Of a DNA stretch of 64,000 nucleotides, positions 17,165 through 25,453 are shown piece by piece. The notes below the pieces were generated by a model. The model was given only the letters and a program-made list of their open reading frames with translations. It was not told the DNA's origin and made no database searches. The DNA lies in contig NZ_KQ031391.1 of the NCBI RefSeq assembly GCF_000966285.1, positions 554,978 through 618,977 of the forward strand. The letters run 5' to 3'. Position numbers and translations under genes: made by a program. Numbering within the stretch: position 1 is the stretch's first letter; each line of letters starts with the position of its first letter. This stretch comes from Pseudofrankia sp. DC12 (GTDB taxonomy: Bacteria; Actinomycetota; Actinomycetes; Frankiales; Frankiaceae).

Positions 17165-17512
17165 GACCGAGGTCGCATTCGTGTTAGGACCGTGCGGCGG
17201 CGGCCACCTGGCCGTGACACTTCCTCACGGGTGTTGTGACCGACAGACAGCCGCGTCGTCAGTTGTTCACGTGGCCACCCTGTTCACCTCCGCGACGTGG
17301 GTGGGCACACTAAGCAAAGGCAGGTCTGTCCGCGGCGGCCAGCACCAAGGTCGCGCCACCGTGGATGACCCCATCCATCACCGGGTAGGGAGGCGCTGAG
17401 TGCCCGGCCCGCACCTGGCCACCGACGTCTCGGCTCATGCCCGGCCACGGACGCCTGGACCGGTGGCTGGCACTCGGACCGCACAGCGTCTCCGCGGAGA
17501 GGAACCACGACC
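17165..17512. other. Divergent control region ctaB / tal
   Basis: No gene seen. It must hold the promoters for ctaB (minus) and tal (plus). GTTCAC occurs twice, 16 bases apart, around 17261-17285. In M. tuberculosis and relatives a transketolase gene lies between ctaB and tal; there is no trace of it here. Confidence 0.6.
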
Positions 17513-18616
17513 ATGACCAACCCGCTCTCCGACCTCTCCGCCGCGGGAGTGGCGGTCTGGCTGGACGACATCAGCCGCGACCGGCTGCGTTCCGGGAACC
17601 TCGCCGAGCTGGCGAGCACCCACAGCGTCGTCGGCGTCACCACCAACCCGACGATCTTCCAGAAGGCGATCACGTCGAGCAAGGCGTATGAGGAGCAGCT
17701 GCACGACCTCGCGGTCCGCGGCGTCGACGTCGGCGAGGCCATCCGCCTGATCACCACCGCCGACGTCCGGGTCGCCTGCGACGTGCTGCGCCCGGCCTAC
17801 GACGCGTCGGACGGCACTGACGGCCGCGTCTCGATCGAGGTCGACCCACGGCTGGCGCACAAGGCCGACCGGACCCTGGCCGAGGCCCGCTCGCTGTGGT
17901 GGATGGTCGACCGGCCGAACCTGTTCATCAAGATCCCGGCCACCCTGGAGGGCCTGCCGGCCATCACCGCCACGCTCGCGGCCGGAATCAGCGTCAACGT
18001 CACGCTGATCTTCGGTCTGGAGCGCTACGAGGCGGTGATGGACGCCTATATGACCGGCATCGAGCAGGCGCTGGCGAACGGCGTGGACGTCTCGCGGCTG
18101 GAGTCGGTCGCGTCGTTCTTCGTCAGCCGGGTCGACTCCGAGGTCGACAAGCGGCTGGAGAAGATCGACACCCCGGCCGCGCACACGCTGAAGTCCAAGG
18201 CCGCGATCGCGAACGCGCGGCTGGCCTACGAGCGCTACGAGAAGGCGTTCGGCACCGAGCGCTGGGCCGCGCTGGCCGCCCGCGGCGCGAACCCGCAGCG
18301 GCCGCTGTGGGCGTCGACGTCGACGAAGGACCCGTCGCTGCCGGACACGCTCTATGTGCACGAGCTGATCGCGCCCGGCACCGTGAACACCATGCCGGAG
18401 GCGACGCTGCTGGCCTTCGGCGACCACGGCGAGGTGCCGGGCGAGACGATCCGGCCGAACTACGCGGACGCCCACGGCGTGTTCGCCGCGCTCGAGAACG
18501 TCGGTGTCGACATGCACGACGTGGTCGAGGTCCTCGAACAGGAGGGTGTGACGAAGTTCGAGGACTCCTGGAACCAGCTGCTCGACGCGGTGCGCGGGCA
18601 GCTCGGAGCACACTGA
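17513..18616 (+). CDS. tal: Transaldolase
   Basis: A 367-residue class I aldolase-fold enzyme of the non-oxidative pentose phosphate pathway, moving a dihydroxyacetone unit between sedoheptulose-7-P and glyceraldehyde-3-P. The Schiff-base lysine is Lys140 in [23 protein letters not shown] is the family N-terminal signature and [12 protein letters not shown] the C-terminal one. Length fits the long actinobacterial/cyanobacterial TalB-like type. The ATG follows GAGAGGA. First gene of the tal-zwf-opcA-pgl cluster. Confidence 0.95.
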   Translation: MTNPLSDLSAAGVAVWLDDISRDRLRSGNLAELASTHSVVGVTTNPTIFQKAITSSKAYEEQLHDLAVRGVDVGEAIRLITTADVRVACDVLRPAYDASDGTDGRVSIEVDPRLAHKADRTLAEARSLWWMVDRPNLFIKIPATLEGLPAITATLAAGISVNVTLIFGLERYEAVMDAYMTGIEQALANGVDVSRLESVASFFVSRVDSEVDKRLEKIDTPAAHTLKSKAAIANARLAYERYEKAFGTERWAALAARGANPQRPLWASTSTKDPSLPDTLYVHELIAPGTVNTMPEATLLAFGDHGEVPGETIRPNYADAHGVFAALENVGVDMHDVVEVLEQEGVTKFEDSWNQLLDAVRGQLGAH

Positions 18617-18741
18617 CCGCGCGTCGCCCGGCCGGCCGTCGCGGCCGGTCGGGCGCAGGCGCGGGGCTTCCCCGGGAACGGGACCACGGCACGACCGACC
18701 AGCACCCGACGACCAACGAGCACAGACAGGGAGAACCGCAG

Positions 18742-20277
18742 GTGGCGCCCACGGCAGGTGGCAACCCGCTGCGCGATCCGCGAGACCGCCGGCTCCCCCG
18801 GCTCCCCGACGCCAGCGCCCTCGTGGTGTTCGGCGTCACCGGAGACCTTTCGCGCAAGAAGCTGATCCCGGCCGTGTACGACCTGGCCAACCGTGGCCTG
18901 CTACCGCCGGGATTCGTGCTGCTCGGGTTCGCCCGGCGCGACTGGGAGGGCCACGAGCCCTTCATCCAGTTCGCCCGGGAATGCGCCGAGAAGGGCGCCC
19001 GCACGCCGTTCCGGGAGGAGACCTGGGACCGGCTCGCGCCGTCGATCCGGTTCGTGAAGGGCTCGTTCGACGACGACGCGGGCTTCGACCGGCTCGCCGC
19101 CGAGCTCGACAGCCTGGAGGCCAGCCACGGCATCCGCGGCAACGCCGCCTTCTACCTGTCGATCCCGCCGTCGGCCTTCCCGGTGGTGCTCAAGCAGATG
19201 GAGCGCACCGGCCTGGCCGACGAGAAGGCGGCGGGCGGCTGGCGGCGCGTCGTCGTGGAGAAGCCGTTCGGCCACGACCGGAAGTCGGCCGGTGAGCTGA
19301 ACTCGCTCGTCGACGACGTGTTCGGGCCACGGGACGTGTTCCGGATCGACCACTACCTGGGCAAGGAGACGGTCCAGAACCTGTTCGCGCTGCGGTTCGC
19401 GAACACGCTGTTCGAGCCGATCTGGAACTCCCAGTTCGTCGACTCGGTCCAGATCACGATGGCCGAGGACGTCGGCATCGGCACCCGGGCCGGCTTCTAC
19501 GACGAGACCGGCGCCGCCCGCGACGTGCTGCAGAACCACCTGCTGCAGCTGCTCGCGCTCACCGCGATGGAGGAGCCGGTCAGCTTCGGCGCCGACACCA
19601 TCCGCGCCGAGAAGATCAAGACGCTGCGCGCGGTGTCGCTGCCGACCGACCTGGCCAGTTACGCGATCCGGGGCCAGTACGAGCAGGGCTGGCTGGCCGG
19701 CGAGCGGGTCAAGGGCTACCTCGACGAGGAGAACATCCCGGCCACGTCGACGACCGAGACCTACGCGGCCGTCCGGCTGGGCATCGAGACCCGGCGCTGG
19801 GCAGGCGTCCCGTTCTACCTGCGGACCGGCAAGCGGCTGCCGCGGCGGGTGACGGAGATCGCGATCGGCTTCAAGCAGGCCCCGCACCTGCCGTTCGACG
19901 CCACGGACACCACCGAGCTGGGCCACAACCAGCTCGTCGTGCGGGTCCAGCCGGACGAGGGCGTGACGCTGAAGTTCGGCTCCAAGGTGCCGGGGACCGC
20001 CATGGAGGTCCGCGACGTCGCGATGGAGTTCCTGTTCGGCGAGGCGTTCACCGAGTCGCTGCCGGAGGCCTACGAACGGCTCATCCTGGACGCGTTGCTC
20101 GGCGACGCCATGCTCTTCCCGGACAACGCGGAGGTCGAGGAGTCCTGGCGGATCATCGACCCGCTGGAGGAGTTCTGGGCGAGCACGAAGCCGTTCACCT
20201 ACCGGTCGGGCAGCTGGGGGCCGGCGGCGTCGGACGAGATGCTGGCCCGCGACGGGCGCAGGTGGCGACGGCCTTGA
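18742..20277 (+). CDS. zwf: Glucose-6-phosphate dehydrogenase
   Basis: A 511-residue enzyme converting glucose-6-P to 6-phosphogluconolactone with NADP+. The nucleotide-binding loop is FGVTGDLSRKKLIPA, the catalytic motif RIDHYLGKE with the general-base His further on, and EKPFGHD lies between. It starts with GTG at 18742 after an AGGGAG site; the open frame reading further upstream is not coding. In actinobacteria the activity depends on OpcA, encoded next. A 400-base repeat-rich gap separates the two. Confidence 0.95.
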   Translation: MAPTAGGNPLRDPRDRRLPRLPDASALVVFGVTGDLSRKKLIPAVYDLANRGLLPPGFVLLGFARRDWEGHEPFIQFARECAEKGARTPFREETWDRLAPSIRFVKGSFDDDAGFDRLAAELDSLEASHGIRGNAAFYLSIPPSAFPVVLKQMERTGLADEKAAGGWRRVVVEKPFGHDRKSAGELNSLVDDVFGPRDVFRIDHYLGKETVQNLFALRFANTLFEPIWNSQFVDSVQITMAEDVGIGTRAGFYDETGAARDVLQNHLLQLLALTAMEEPVSFGADTIRAEKIKTLRAVSLPTDLASYAIRGQYEQGWLAGERVKGYLDEENIPATSTTETYAAVRLGIETRRWAGVPFYLRTGKRLPRRVTEIAIGFKQAPHLPFDATDTTELGHNQLVVRVQPDEGVTLKFGSKVPGTAMEVRDVAMEFLFGEAFTESLPEAYERLILDALLGDAMLFPDNAEVEESWRIIDPLEEFWASTKPFTYRSGSWGPAASDEMLARDGRRWRRP

Positions 20278-20280
20278 CAT

Positions 20281-20373
20281 TGGTTCGCTCCGTCCGGGCA
20301 CAGCGCTCCGGCCCCTTGCTCGCTTCGCTCCCAAGGGACCTCCGCGCTGTGTCCTCCTCCGCTCACGGGCGCT
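20281..20373 (+). repeat. Copy of a dispersed intergenic repeat (family also at 36390 and 36985)
   Basis: From TGGTTCGC through CTCCGGCCCC, TTGCTCGCTTCGCTCC, GGGACCTCCG and GTCCTCCTCCGCTCAC this stretch lines up block by block with the arm at 36390 and the inverted arm ending at 36985. It starts four bases after the zwf stop codon. Confidence 0.6.
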
Positions 20374-20392
20374 GCGGCGACCTGCGCTGCGG

Positions 20393-20565
20393 CCCGGCCA
20401 CGTCGCTGCGCTCGTGGACGGGCCTCCGCGCAGGCGCGCCTCCGCGCCTGGTGGCTGGCCCGCGCGGCGCCGCCGCCTCGCGGGGATCCGCTCGCACCCG
20501 TTACCTGCCCGGCCACATCGCTGCGCCCGTGGACGGGCCTCCGCGCAGGCACGCCTCCGCGCGTG
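20393..20565 (+). repeat. 58-base direct repeat in the zwf-opcA gap
   Basis: 20393-20450 and 20508-20565 (offset 115) share CCCGGCCAC, GTGGACGGGCCTCCGCGCAGG and CGCCTCCGCGC with a few differences. With the element at 20281 they fill the whole gap 20278-20686. Open frames here on both strands have no recognisable product. Confidence 0.7.
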
Positions 20566-20686
20566 GCGGTCGCGGCGTCCTGGCCTGTCGTCCGGGGGCC
20601 GCCGCGGCCGCGCGGGGCCGCGTCGGCGACCCGTCCTGTTCTCCGCACTGGGAGCCTGCCGTGACTCTCTCGACGAGGAGCTCGCT

Positions 20687-21733
20687 GTGACCACGCTCTG
20701 GGATACCACCGGCTCGGCGGTCGTCAAGGCGCTGTCGGCCGAGCGGCGGGCGGCTGGCGCGCTCGCGTTCGGGCTGGCGCTGACGCTCGTCGTGGTCGTC
20801 GACGAGAAGAACGTCGCCGCCGCCGAGAGCGCCGCCACGGCCGCCGCGGCGGCTCATCCGTGCCGGCTGCTGATCGTCGTGCGCCGGCAGATCGATGCGC
20901 CGCATCCGCGGCTGGACGCCGAGGTCTCGATCGGTGGGCGGCTCGGGCCCGGCGAGGCGATCGTCATGCGGATGTACGGGCGGCTCGCGCTGCACGCCGA
21001 GTCGGTCGTGCTGCCGCTGCTGGCCTCGGACGCGCCGGTTGTCACCTGGTGGTACGACGAGCCGCCGACCCGCATCGCGTTCGACCCGCTCGGCGTGTTC
21101 GCCGACCGGCGGGTCACCGACGTCGCGGCCGCGCCCGACCCGGTCGCCGCGCTGCACCTACGGGCCGCCGACTTCGCACCCGGCGACACCGACCTGGCCT
21201 GGACCCGGATCTCCGGCTGGCGCACGCTGCTGGCCGCCGCGTTCGACGGGCGGCAGGACCGGCCCACCGCGGCGCGCATCGAGGCCGACCCGGCCGACCC
21301 GAGCGCGCAGCTGTTCGCCGGCTGGCTGCGGGCCCGGCTCAACGTCCCCGTCGAGGTGACGCCGGGCCGCTCGCACCGCGGTGTCCACGGCCTGCACGCG
21401 GTCCAGGTCACCGTCGACGGATCGTCCGGGAGCGGCTCCGACGCCGCGGGAACCGCGGGCGACATCGCCGTCACCCGGTTCGACACCCGTTCCGGGACGA
21501 TCACCCGGCCGGGGGTCCCGGAGCGCCGGCTGCCGTTGCCGCAGCTCGGCCTCGGCGACCTGCTCGCCGAGGAGCTGCGCCGCATCGACGACGACAGCGT
21601 CTACGCCGAGGCGCTCGCCACCTGGAGCGGCATTCCCGACCTGTCGCGCCGCTCCCGCCACCGCGAGCACGTCTGGCGGGACCCGATGATGGACCCGGCG
21701 CCGCCCGCGGCCGTGGCTCCGAGCGGGAGCTGA
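20687..21733 (+). CDS. opcA: OpcA, glucose-6-phosphate dehydrogenase assembly protein
   Basis: A 348-residue OpcA, the allosteric activator/assembly factor of Zwf in actinobacteria and cyanobacteria. Recognisable: the start TTLWDTTGSAVVKALSAERR, PCRLLIVVRRQ, the block LHAESVVLPLLASDAPVVTWW and the C-terminal RLPLPQLGLGDLLAEELRRID. The GTG at 20687 follows GAGGAG and begins exactly where the family starts, so the longer open frame through the repeats is rejected. Confidence 0.92.
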   Translation: MTTLWDTTGSAVVKALSAERRAAGALAFGLALTLVVVVDEKNVAAAESAATAAAAAHPCRLLIVVRRQIDAPHPRLDAEVSIGGRLGPGEAIVMRMYGRLALHAESVVLPLLASDAPVVTWWYDEPPTRIAFDPLGVFADRRVTDVAAAPDPVAALHLRAADFAPGDTDLAWTRISGWRTLLAAAFDGRQDRPTAARIEADPADPSAQLFAGWLRARLNVPVEVTPGRSHRGVHGLHAVQVTVDGSSGSGSDAAGTAGDIAVTRFDTRSGTITRPGVPERRLPLPQLGLGDLLAEELRRIDDDSVYAEALATWSGIPDLSRRSRHREHVWRDPMMDPAPPAAVAPSGS

Positions 21734-21921
21734 CGCCGCGACGGCAGCCCGGCGGCGGGCGCGGACCAGCCCCGCCCGCCGGGCCGTCGCCGGCCAGCGG
21801 ACCGGAACGGCCCCCGACGCGGCCGAGGCACCGACCACCTGACCTGTCCCAGCCAGCGCGCGCCGCACGGTCCGCGCACCCCGACCCAGCCGGCGGCGAG
21901 GCCGGACGGAGGCGGTTACCG

Positions 21922-22674
21922 ATGGAACTGATCGTCCACCCGGACGCGGGACTGCTCGCGAAGGCCGCGAGTGCCCGGTTGATCACGATGCTCGTCGACG
22001 CGCAGGCGCGCGACGGCGAGGCGTCGCTGGTGCTGACCGGGGGCGGGATCGGCATCGCGCTGCTGCGCGCGGTGCTGGCCAGCCCCGCGCTGGAGGCGGT
22101 CAACTGGTCGAAGGTCGACATCTGGTGGGGGGACGAACGGTTCGTTCCCGCCGACTCCCCCGACCGCAACGCGCTGCAGGCCCGGGAGGCGCTGCTCGCG
22201 CACCTGCCGGTGGACGAGAAGCGGGTGTTCGAGATGGGCGCCCTGGCGCCCGAGGGTGGCGGCGACGGCTACGCCGAGCCCGAGCAGGCCGCCGCCGCCT
22301 ACGCCGCGCAGCTCGCGGCGCACGCACCCGAGGGTGCCCTGGTACCCAGGTTCGACGTGCTGCTGCTCGGCATCGGGCCGGAGGGGCATGTCGCGTCGAT
22401 CTTCCCGCACTCGTCGGCCGCCCGCGCCACGGAGCCGGTGGTCGCCGTCCGTGAGTCCCCGAAGCCGCCGCCGAACCGCGTCTCCCTGACGTACCCGACG
22501 ATCCAGGCGGCCCGTCAGGTCTGGGTGATCGCGGCGGGCGAGGAGAAAGCCGACGCCGTCGCCGCCGCTGCCGCCGGCGCCGGGCCGCTCGACCTCCCGG
22601 CCGCCGCCGCGACGGGCCGGGACCGGACCCTCTGGCTGATCGACCGCGCCGCGGCCTCCCGCGTCGGCGGCTGA
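21922..22674 (+). CDS. pgl: 6-phosphogluconolactonase
   Basis: A 250-residue DevB/Pgl of the NagB-like fold, hydrolysing the lactone made by Zwf. Motifs: LVLTGGGIGIALLRA, KVDIWWGDERFVPADSPDRN and the active-site region LLLGIGPEGHVASIFPHSSA with the catalytic His. GGAGG lies 9 bases before the ATG. The last gene of the pentose phosphate run; its stop is eight bases from that of the convergent kinase gene. The 188 bases before it hold nothing I can identify. Confidence 0.93.
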   Translation: MELIVHPDAGLLAKAASARLITMLVDAQARDGEASLVLTGGGIGIALLRAVLASPALEAVNWSKVDIWWGDERFVPADSPDRNALQAREALLAHLPVDEKRVFEMGALAPEGGGDGYAEPEQAAAAYAAQLAAHAPEGALVPRFDVLLLGIGPEGHVASIFPHSSAARATEPVVAVRESPKPPPNRVSLTYPTIQAARQVWVIAAGEEKADAVAAAAAGAGPLDLPAAAATGRDRTLWLIDRAAASRVGG

Positions 22675-22682
22675 GCCCGGGC

Positions 22683-24554
22683 TCAGCTGCCGGAGGGCGG
22701 CGCGGTGGTCCTGGTCAGCGTGGCCAGGCCGGGGGAGCTGATCAGGGTGGCGTCGTAGTAGAGCCCGAGGGTGCCGTCCGAGTTGAGCGTGAGCAGCATC
22801 CGGAACGCTCCGGTGCAGCGCTGGTTGGACTGCGTGACGACCTCCTGGACGGTGATGGTCGCGACGCCGGTCCCGCGTAGCACCAGGTCGGAGACGCAGC
22901 CCTCGGACGACGACGACGTGCCGACGACGCCGTCCAGTTCGCCACCGCGAATCCGCAGCGTCTCGTCGAACGTGACGGGATCCTGGGTCACGGTGCCCCA
23001 CCAGTCGCCGACCATGTCGGCCGGCACGGCGCCGGCCCGCGCTCCCAGCGGCCTCGGTGCGCCGGTGGTCGGGGTCGCCTTGGCCGTGGCCGCGACGGGA
23101 GCCGTCGAGGCGGCGGAGGCCGGAGACCGGCCCCGGCCGGCACTGGCCCCGACGGCGCCCCACGTGGCGAGCCCGACGAGCGCGAGCACCGCGACCACGG
23201 CGATCGCGACGATCGGCACCGGCGGCAGCCGGGCCCACCAGACCGGTTCGTCGGGCCGGTCCAGGCCCGCCAGACCGTCCAGGCCCGCCAGACCGTCCAG
23301 GTCCAGCTGCCCGAGCGCGACCGGCTCGGCGCTCGGCTCGTCGGCGCCGGCCGGACCCGGCCGGCCGTTCGACGCCGCGCCCCGCGCCAGCCGCGCGGAC
23401 GCCGGCGCCGCGGCCGGGGCCTCGCCGGGCGGGAGCCGCACGGTCGCCCCGGCGTCGGACGCCCCAGGCCGGCCCGCGGCCGGGACTGACCCGGGGCGGG
23501 GCGGCGCGAGGGCCTGCCGCCGCATCGACGGCGGGCCACCAGGGCGTCCCGCCGGCGGCCAGGACACGGTCGGCACGGATGGGAGAGCGCGGTCGCCCGC
23601 GTGGAGGGCGCGCTGCGCTCGGACGAGCAGCGCGCCGGCGCCGTCAGCCCGCAGGCGGTCGACGGGGTCCTTGATGAGCAGACCGGCGATCACCGGGGCA
23701 AGCGGGCCGAGGTCGTGCGACGGCTCCGGCTCGTCGGCCAGCACGGACTGCAGCGACGCGAGCAGCGAGTCGCGTTGGAACGGGGCGGCCCCGTCGGCGG
23801 CGAACAGCAGGGTCGCGCCCAGCGCGAACAGGTCGGCGGTGAGCGTCGTCGGCCCGCCGCGCAGCCGTTCCGGCGCCATGTAGGCCGGGGTTCCGCTCGG
23901 CAGACCGCCGTCGGGCGGCTGGGTGAGGGTCGGGTCGGTGTCGGCGGCGGCGATCCCGAAGTCGGTGAGCAGCACGCGCCCGTCGTGCGCCAGCAGGATG
24001 TTGGACGGCTTCACGTCGCGATGGACGACGCCGAGCGCCTGCGCGGCGACGAGCGCGTCGAGCACCGCCAGCCCGATCCGGGCGACGTGCGCGAGCGGGA
24101 GGGGCCCGTCCTCGTCGACCGCCTCCTGCAGGGAGCGGGCCGCGACCGCCTCCATGACGATCCAGGGCGCGCCGCCGTCGACGATGGCGTCGTGGACGGT
24201 GACCACGTGCGGGTTGGCCCGCAGCCGGGCGGCGTTACGCGCCTCCCGCAGCGCGCGGGACACCCAGGCGGCGGTGGACAGCACCCAGCTGTCGTCCTCG
24301 CCGAGATCCGACCCGTCGCTGCCCGGCCCGTTGGCGCCCGGCTGGGAGAACTCGAACGGGGGCCGGATCTGCTTGACCGCGACGTCGACGTCGAGCACCT
24401 CGTCCCGGGCGAGCCAGACGGCACCCATCGCGCCGCGCCCGATCAGCTCCGCGAGCCGGTACCTGCCGGCGATCAGCCGGCCGGTAGGGCCTGTCTCGGC
24501 GGCCGCCGCCGGCTGCGCCACGTCGCCGATGTCGCCGGTGTGCTCGGTCCCCAT
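22683..24554 (-). CDS. Transmembrane Hanks-type Ser/Thr protein kinase
   Basis: A 623-residue receptor-like kinase. Kinase domain about residues 28-300: Gly loop IGRGAMGAVW, Lys in VAVKQI, VVHRDVKPSNILL, LTDFGIA, YMAPERL. A Pro/Ala-rich linker with a DGLAGL repeat (LDGLAGLDGLAGLD) leads to one membrane helix (IVAIAVVAVLALVGLATWG) and a roughly 120-residue extracellular domain with two cysteines, beginning near GDWWGTVTQDP. That domain is not PASTA; I do not recognise a ligand. The insert between the Lys and the alphaC region (GANGPGSDGSDLGEDD) is unusual. ATG at 24554 chosen; the longer frame adds a non-homologous leader. Confidence 0.88.
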   Translation of the reverse strand: MGTEHTGDIGDVAQPAAAAETGPTGRLIAGRYRLAELIGRGAMGAVWLARDEVLDVDVAVKQIRPPFEFSQPGANGPGSDGSDLGEDDSWVLSTAAWVSRALREARNAARLRANPHVVTVHDAIVDGGAPWIVMEAVAARSLQEAVDEDGPLPLAHVARIGLAVLDALVAAQALGVVHRDVKPSNILLAHDGRVLLTDFGIAAADTDPTLTQPPDGGLPSGTPAYMAPERLRGGPTTLTADLFALGATLLFAADGAAPFQRDSLLASLQSVLADEPEPSHDLGPLAPVIAGLLIKDPVDRLRADGAGALLVRAQRALHAGDRALPSVPTVSWPPAGRPGGPPSMRRQALAPPRPGSVPAAGRPGASDAGATVRLPPGEAPAAAPASARLARGAASNGRPGPAGADEPSAEPVALGQLDLDGLAGLDGLAGLDRPDEPVWWARLPPVPIVAIAVVAVLALVGLATWGAVGASAGRGRSPASAASTAPVAATAKATPTTGAPRPLGARAGAVPADMVGDWWGTVTQDPVTFDETLRIRGGELDGVVGTSSSSEGCVSDLVLRGTGVATITVQEVVTQSNQRCTGAFRMLLTLNSDGTLGLYYDATLISSPGLATLTRTTAPPSGS

Positions 24555-24774
24555 CTCCGCCCGTCCGCCGATCCGCTCGCACGCAACGCACAGGCCGGAG
24601 CCCAGGTCAGGGAGGCAGCAGCGATCCCCCCGGTGGCCGGGCAGCACCCGGCACCGGGAGAAGGGTAGTACCACCGGCGACACGCCGACGGGGAGTCACG
24701 GAAAAGTAGCCCAAAGCCGCAACACGGGGCCGAGGGTGCACCGCCGAGGCGAGGCCGTGCAGCCTAGCGGCTCG

Positions 24775-25113
24775 TCAGGCTCCGGCGGAGCGGAGCTTGG
24801 CGAGAGCCTCGGCGAGGATGGCCTCGCCGTCCTTCTCGTTGCGCCGCTCGCGGACGTACGCGAGGTGGGTCTTGTAGGGCTCGATCTTCGGCGGGGCCGG
24901 GGTGTTCTCCCGGTCGCGCCCGGCCGGGTAGCCGCAGCTCGGGCAGTCCCACGTGTCGGGGATCGCGGCGTCCGCGGCGAACGACGGACGCGTCTCGTGC
25001 TCGTTCGCGCACCAGAACGAAATCCGCTGCCGAGGAGCTGTCTCGCCCCGCTCGGCTTCCCCCATGGGCCCTGCCCCGACCCGGCTCCCCCGGATGGCGT
25101 TGCCACCTGCCAC
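24775..25113 (-). CDS. rbpA: RbpA, RNA polymerase-binding transcription activator
   Basis: A 112-residue RbpA, which binds the principal sigma factor and beta' to stabilise open complexes. The N-terminal tail GGNAIRGSRVGAG, the core FWCANEHETRPSF..IPDTWDCPSCG with the metal-site cysteines and histidine, and the C-terminal sigma-interaction helices (THLAYVRERRNEKDGE) are all in order. The GTG at 25113, downstream of GAAGGAG, gives the family N-terminus; the longer frame is not coding. Confidence 0.88.
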   Translation of the reverse strand: MAGGNAIRGSRVGAGPMGEAERGETAPRQRISFWCANEHETRPSFAADAAIPDTWDCPSCGYPAGRDRENTPAPPKIEPYKTHLAYVRERRNEKDGEAILAEALAKLRSAGA

Positions 25114-25149
25114 GGTCCGCGTACTCCTTCGACTCAGTGCCGTCAGTTC

Positions 25150-25246
25150 GGTGCCGGTCGGGCTGACCCGTGCCAGCCAGGCCAGAGCAATGCCAGCCAG
25201 GTCAGACCGGTGCCGGCCAGTTGAGGTGCCAGCGAGGCCAGACCTC
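25150..25246. repeat. Degenerate ~20-base tandem repeat upstream of rbpA
   Basis: Units built on GTGCCAGCCAGGCCAGA recur at about 25150, 25170, 25190, 25210 and 25226 with base changes. This lies 37 bases and more upstream of the rbpA GTG, hence probably in its promoter or leader. The rest of 25114-25453 contains no gene, only a small GC hairpin at 25351-25369. Confidence 0.6.
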
Positions 25247-25453
25247 GGACCAGGTACAACCCGGTTCGCTCTGGGGCGAGTGTAGGACGCCGGGCCCACC
25301 ACGTGACGCACCGGGGCGGGCCGGAGTGGTCGCCCCCTGGGGGACATATCCCCGCCGGCCGTCGGCGGGCCCCGCCAGGCCCCCGAGCAGGTGCCTGCGG
25401 CGGTGCGGCGAGCTGATGCCCCGCGCCTGGCGGCGGGCCGCCCGGCGCGTGCG

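Noticed and set aside
20393..20565. CRISPR array
   Set aside because: Only two repeat units of 58 bases with unequal sequence and no cas gene.
18901..20838. 645-residue minus-strand frame over zwf
   Set aside because: Shadow of zwf extended through the GC-rich repeats; composition is low-complexity Arg/Gly/Val.
22126..22145. GAACGGTTCGTTC as a LexA box
   Set aside because: The spacing between GAAC and GTTC is 0 or 5 bases instead of 4, and it lies inside pgl.
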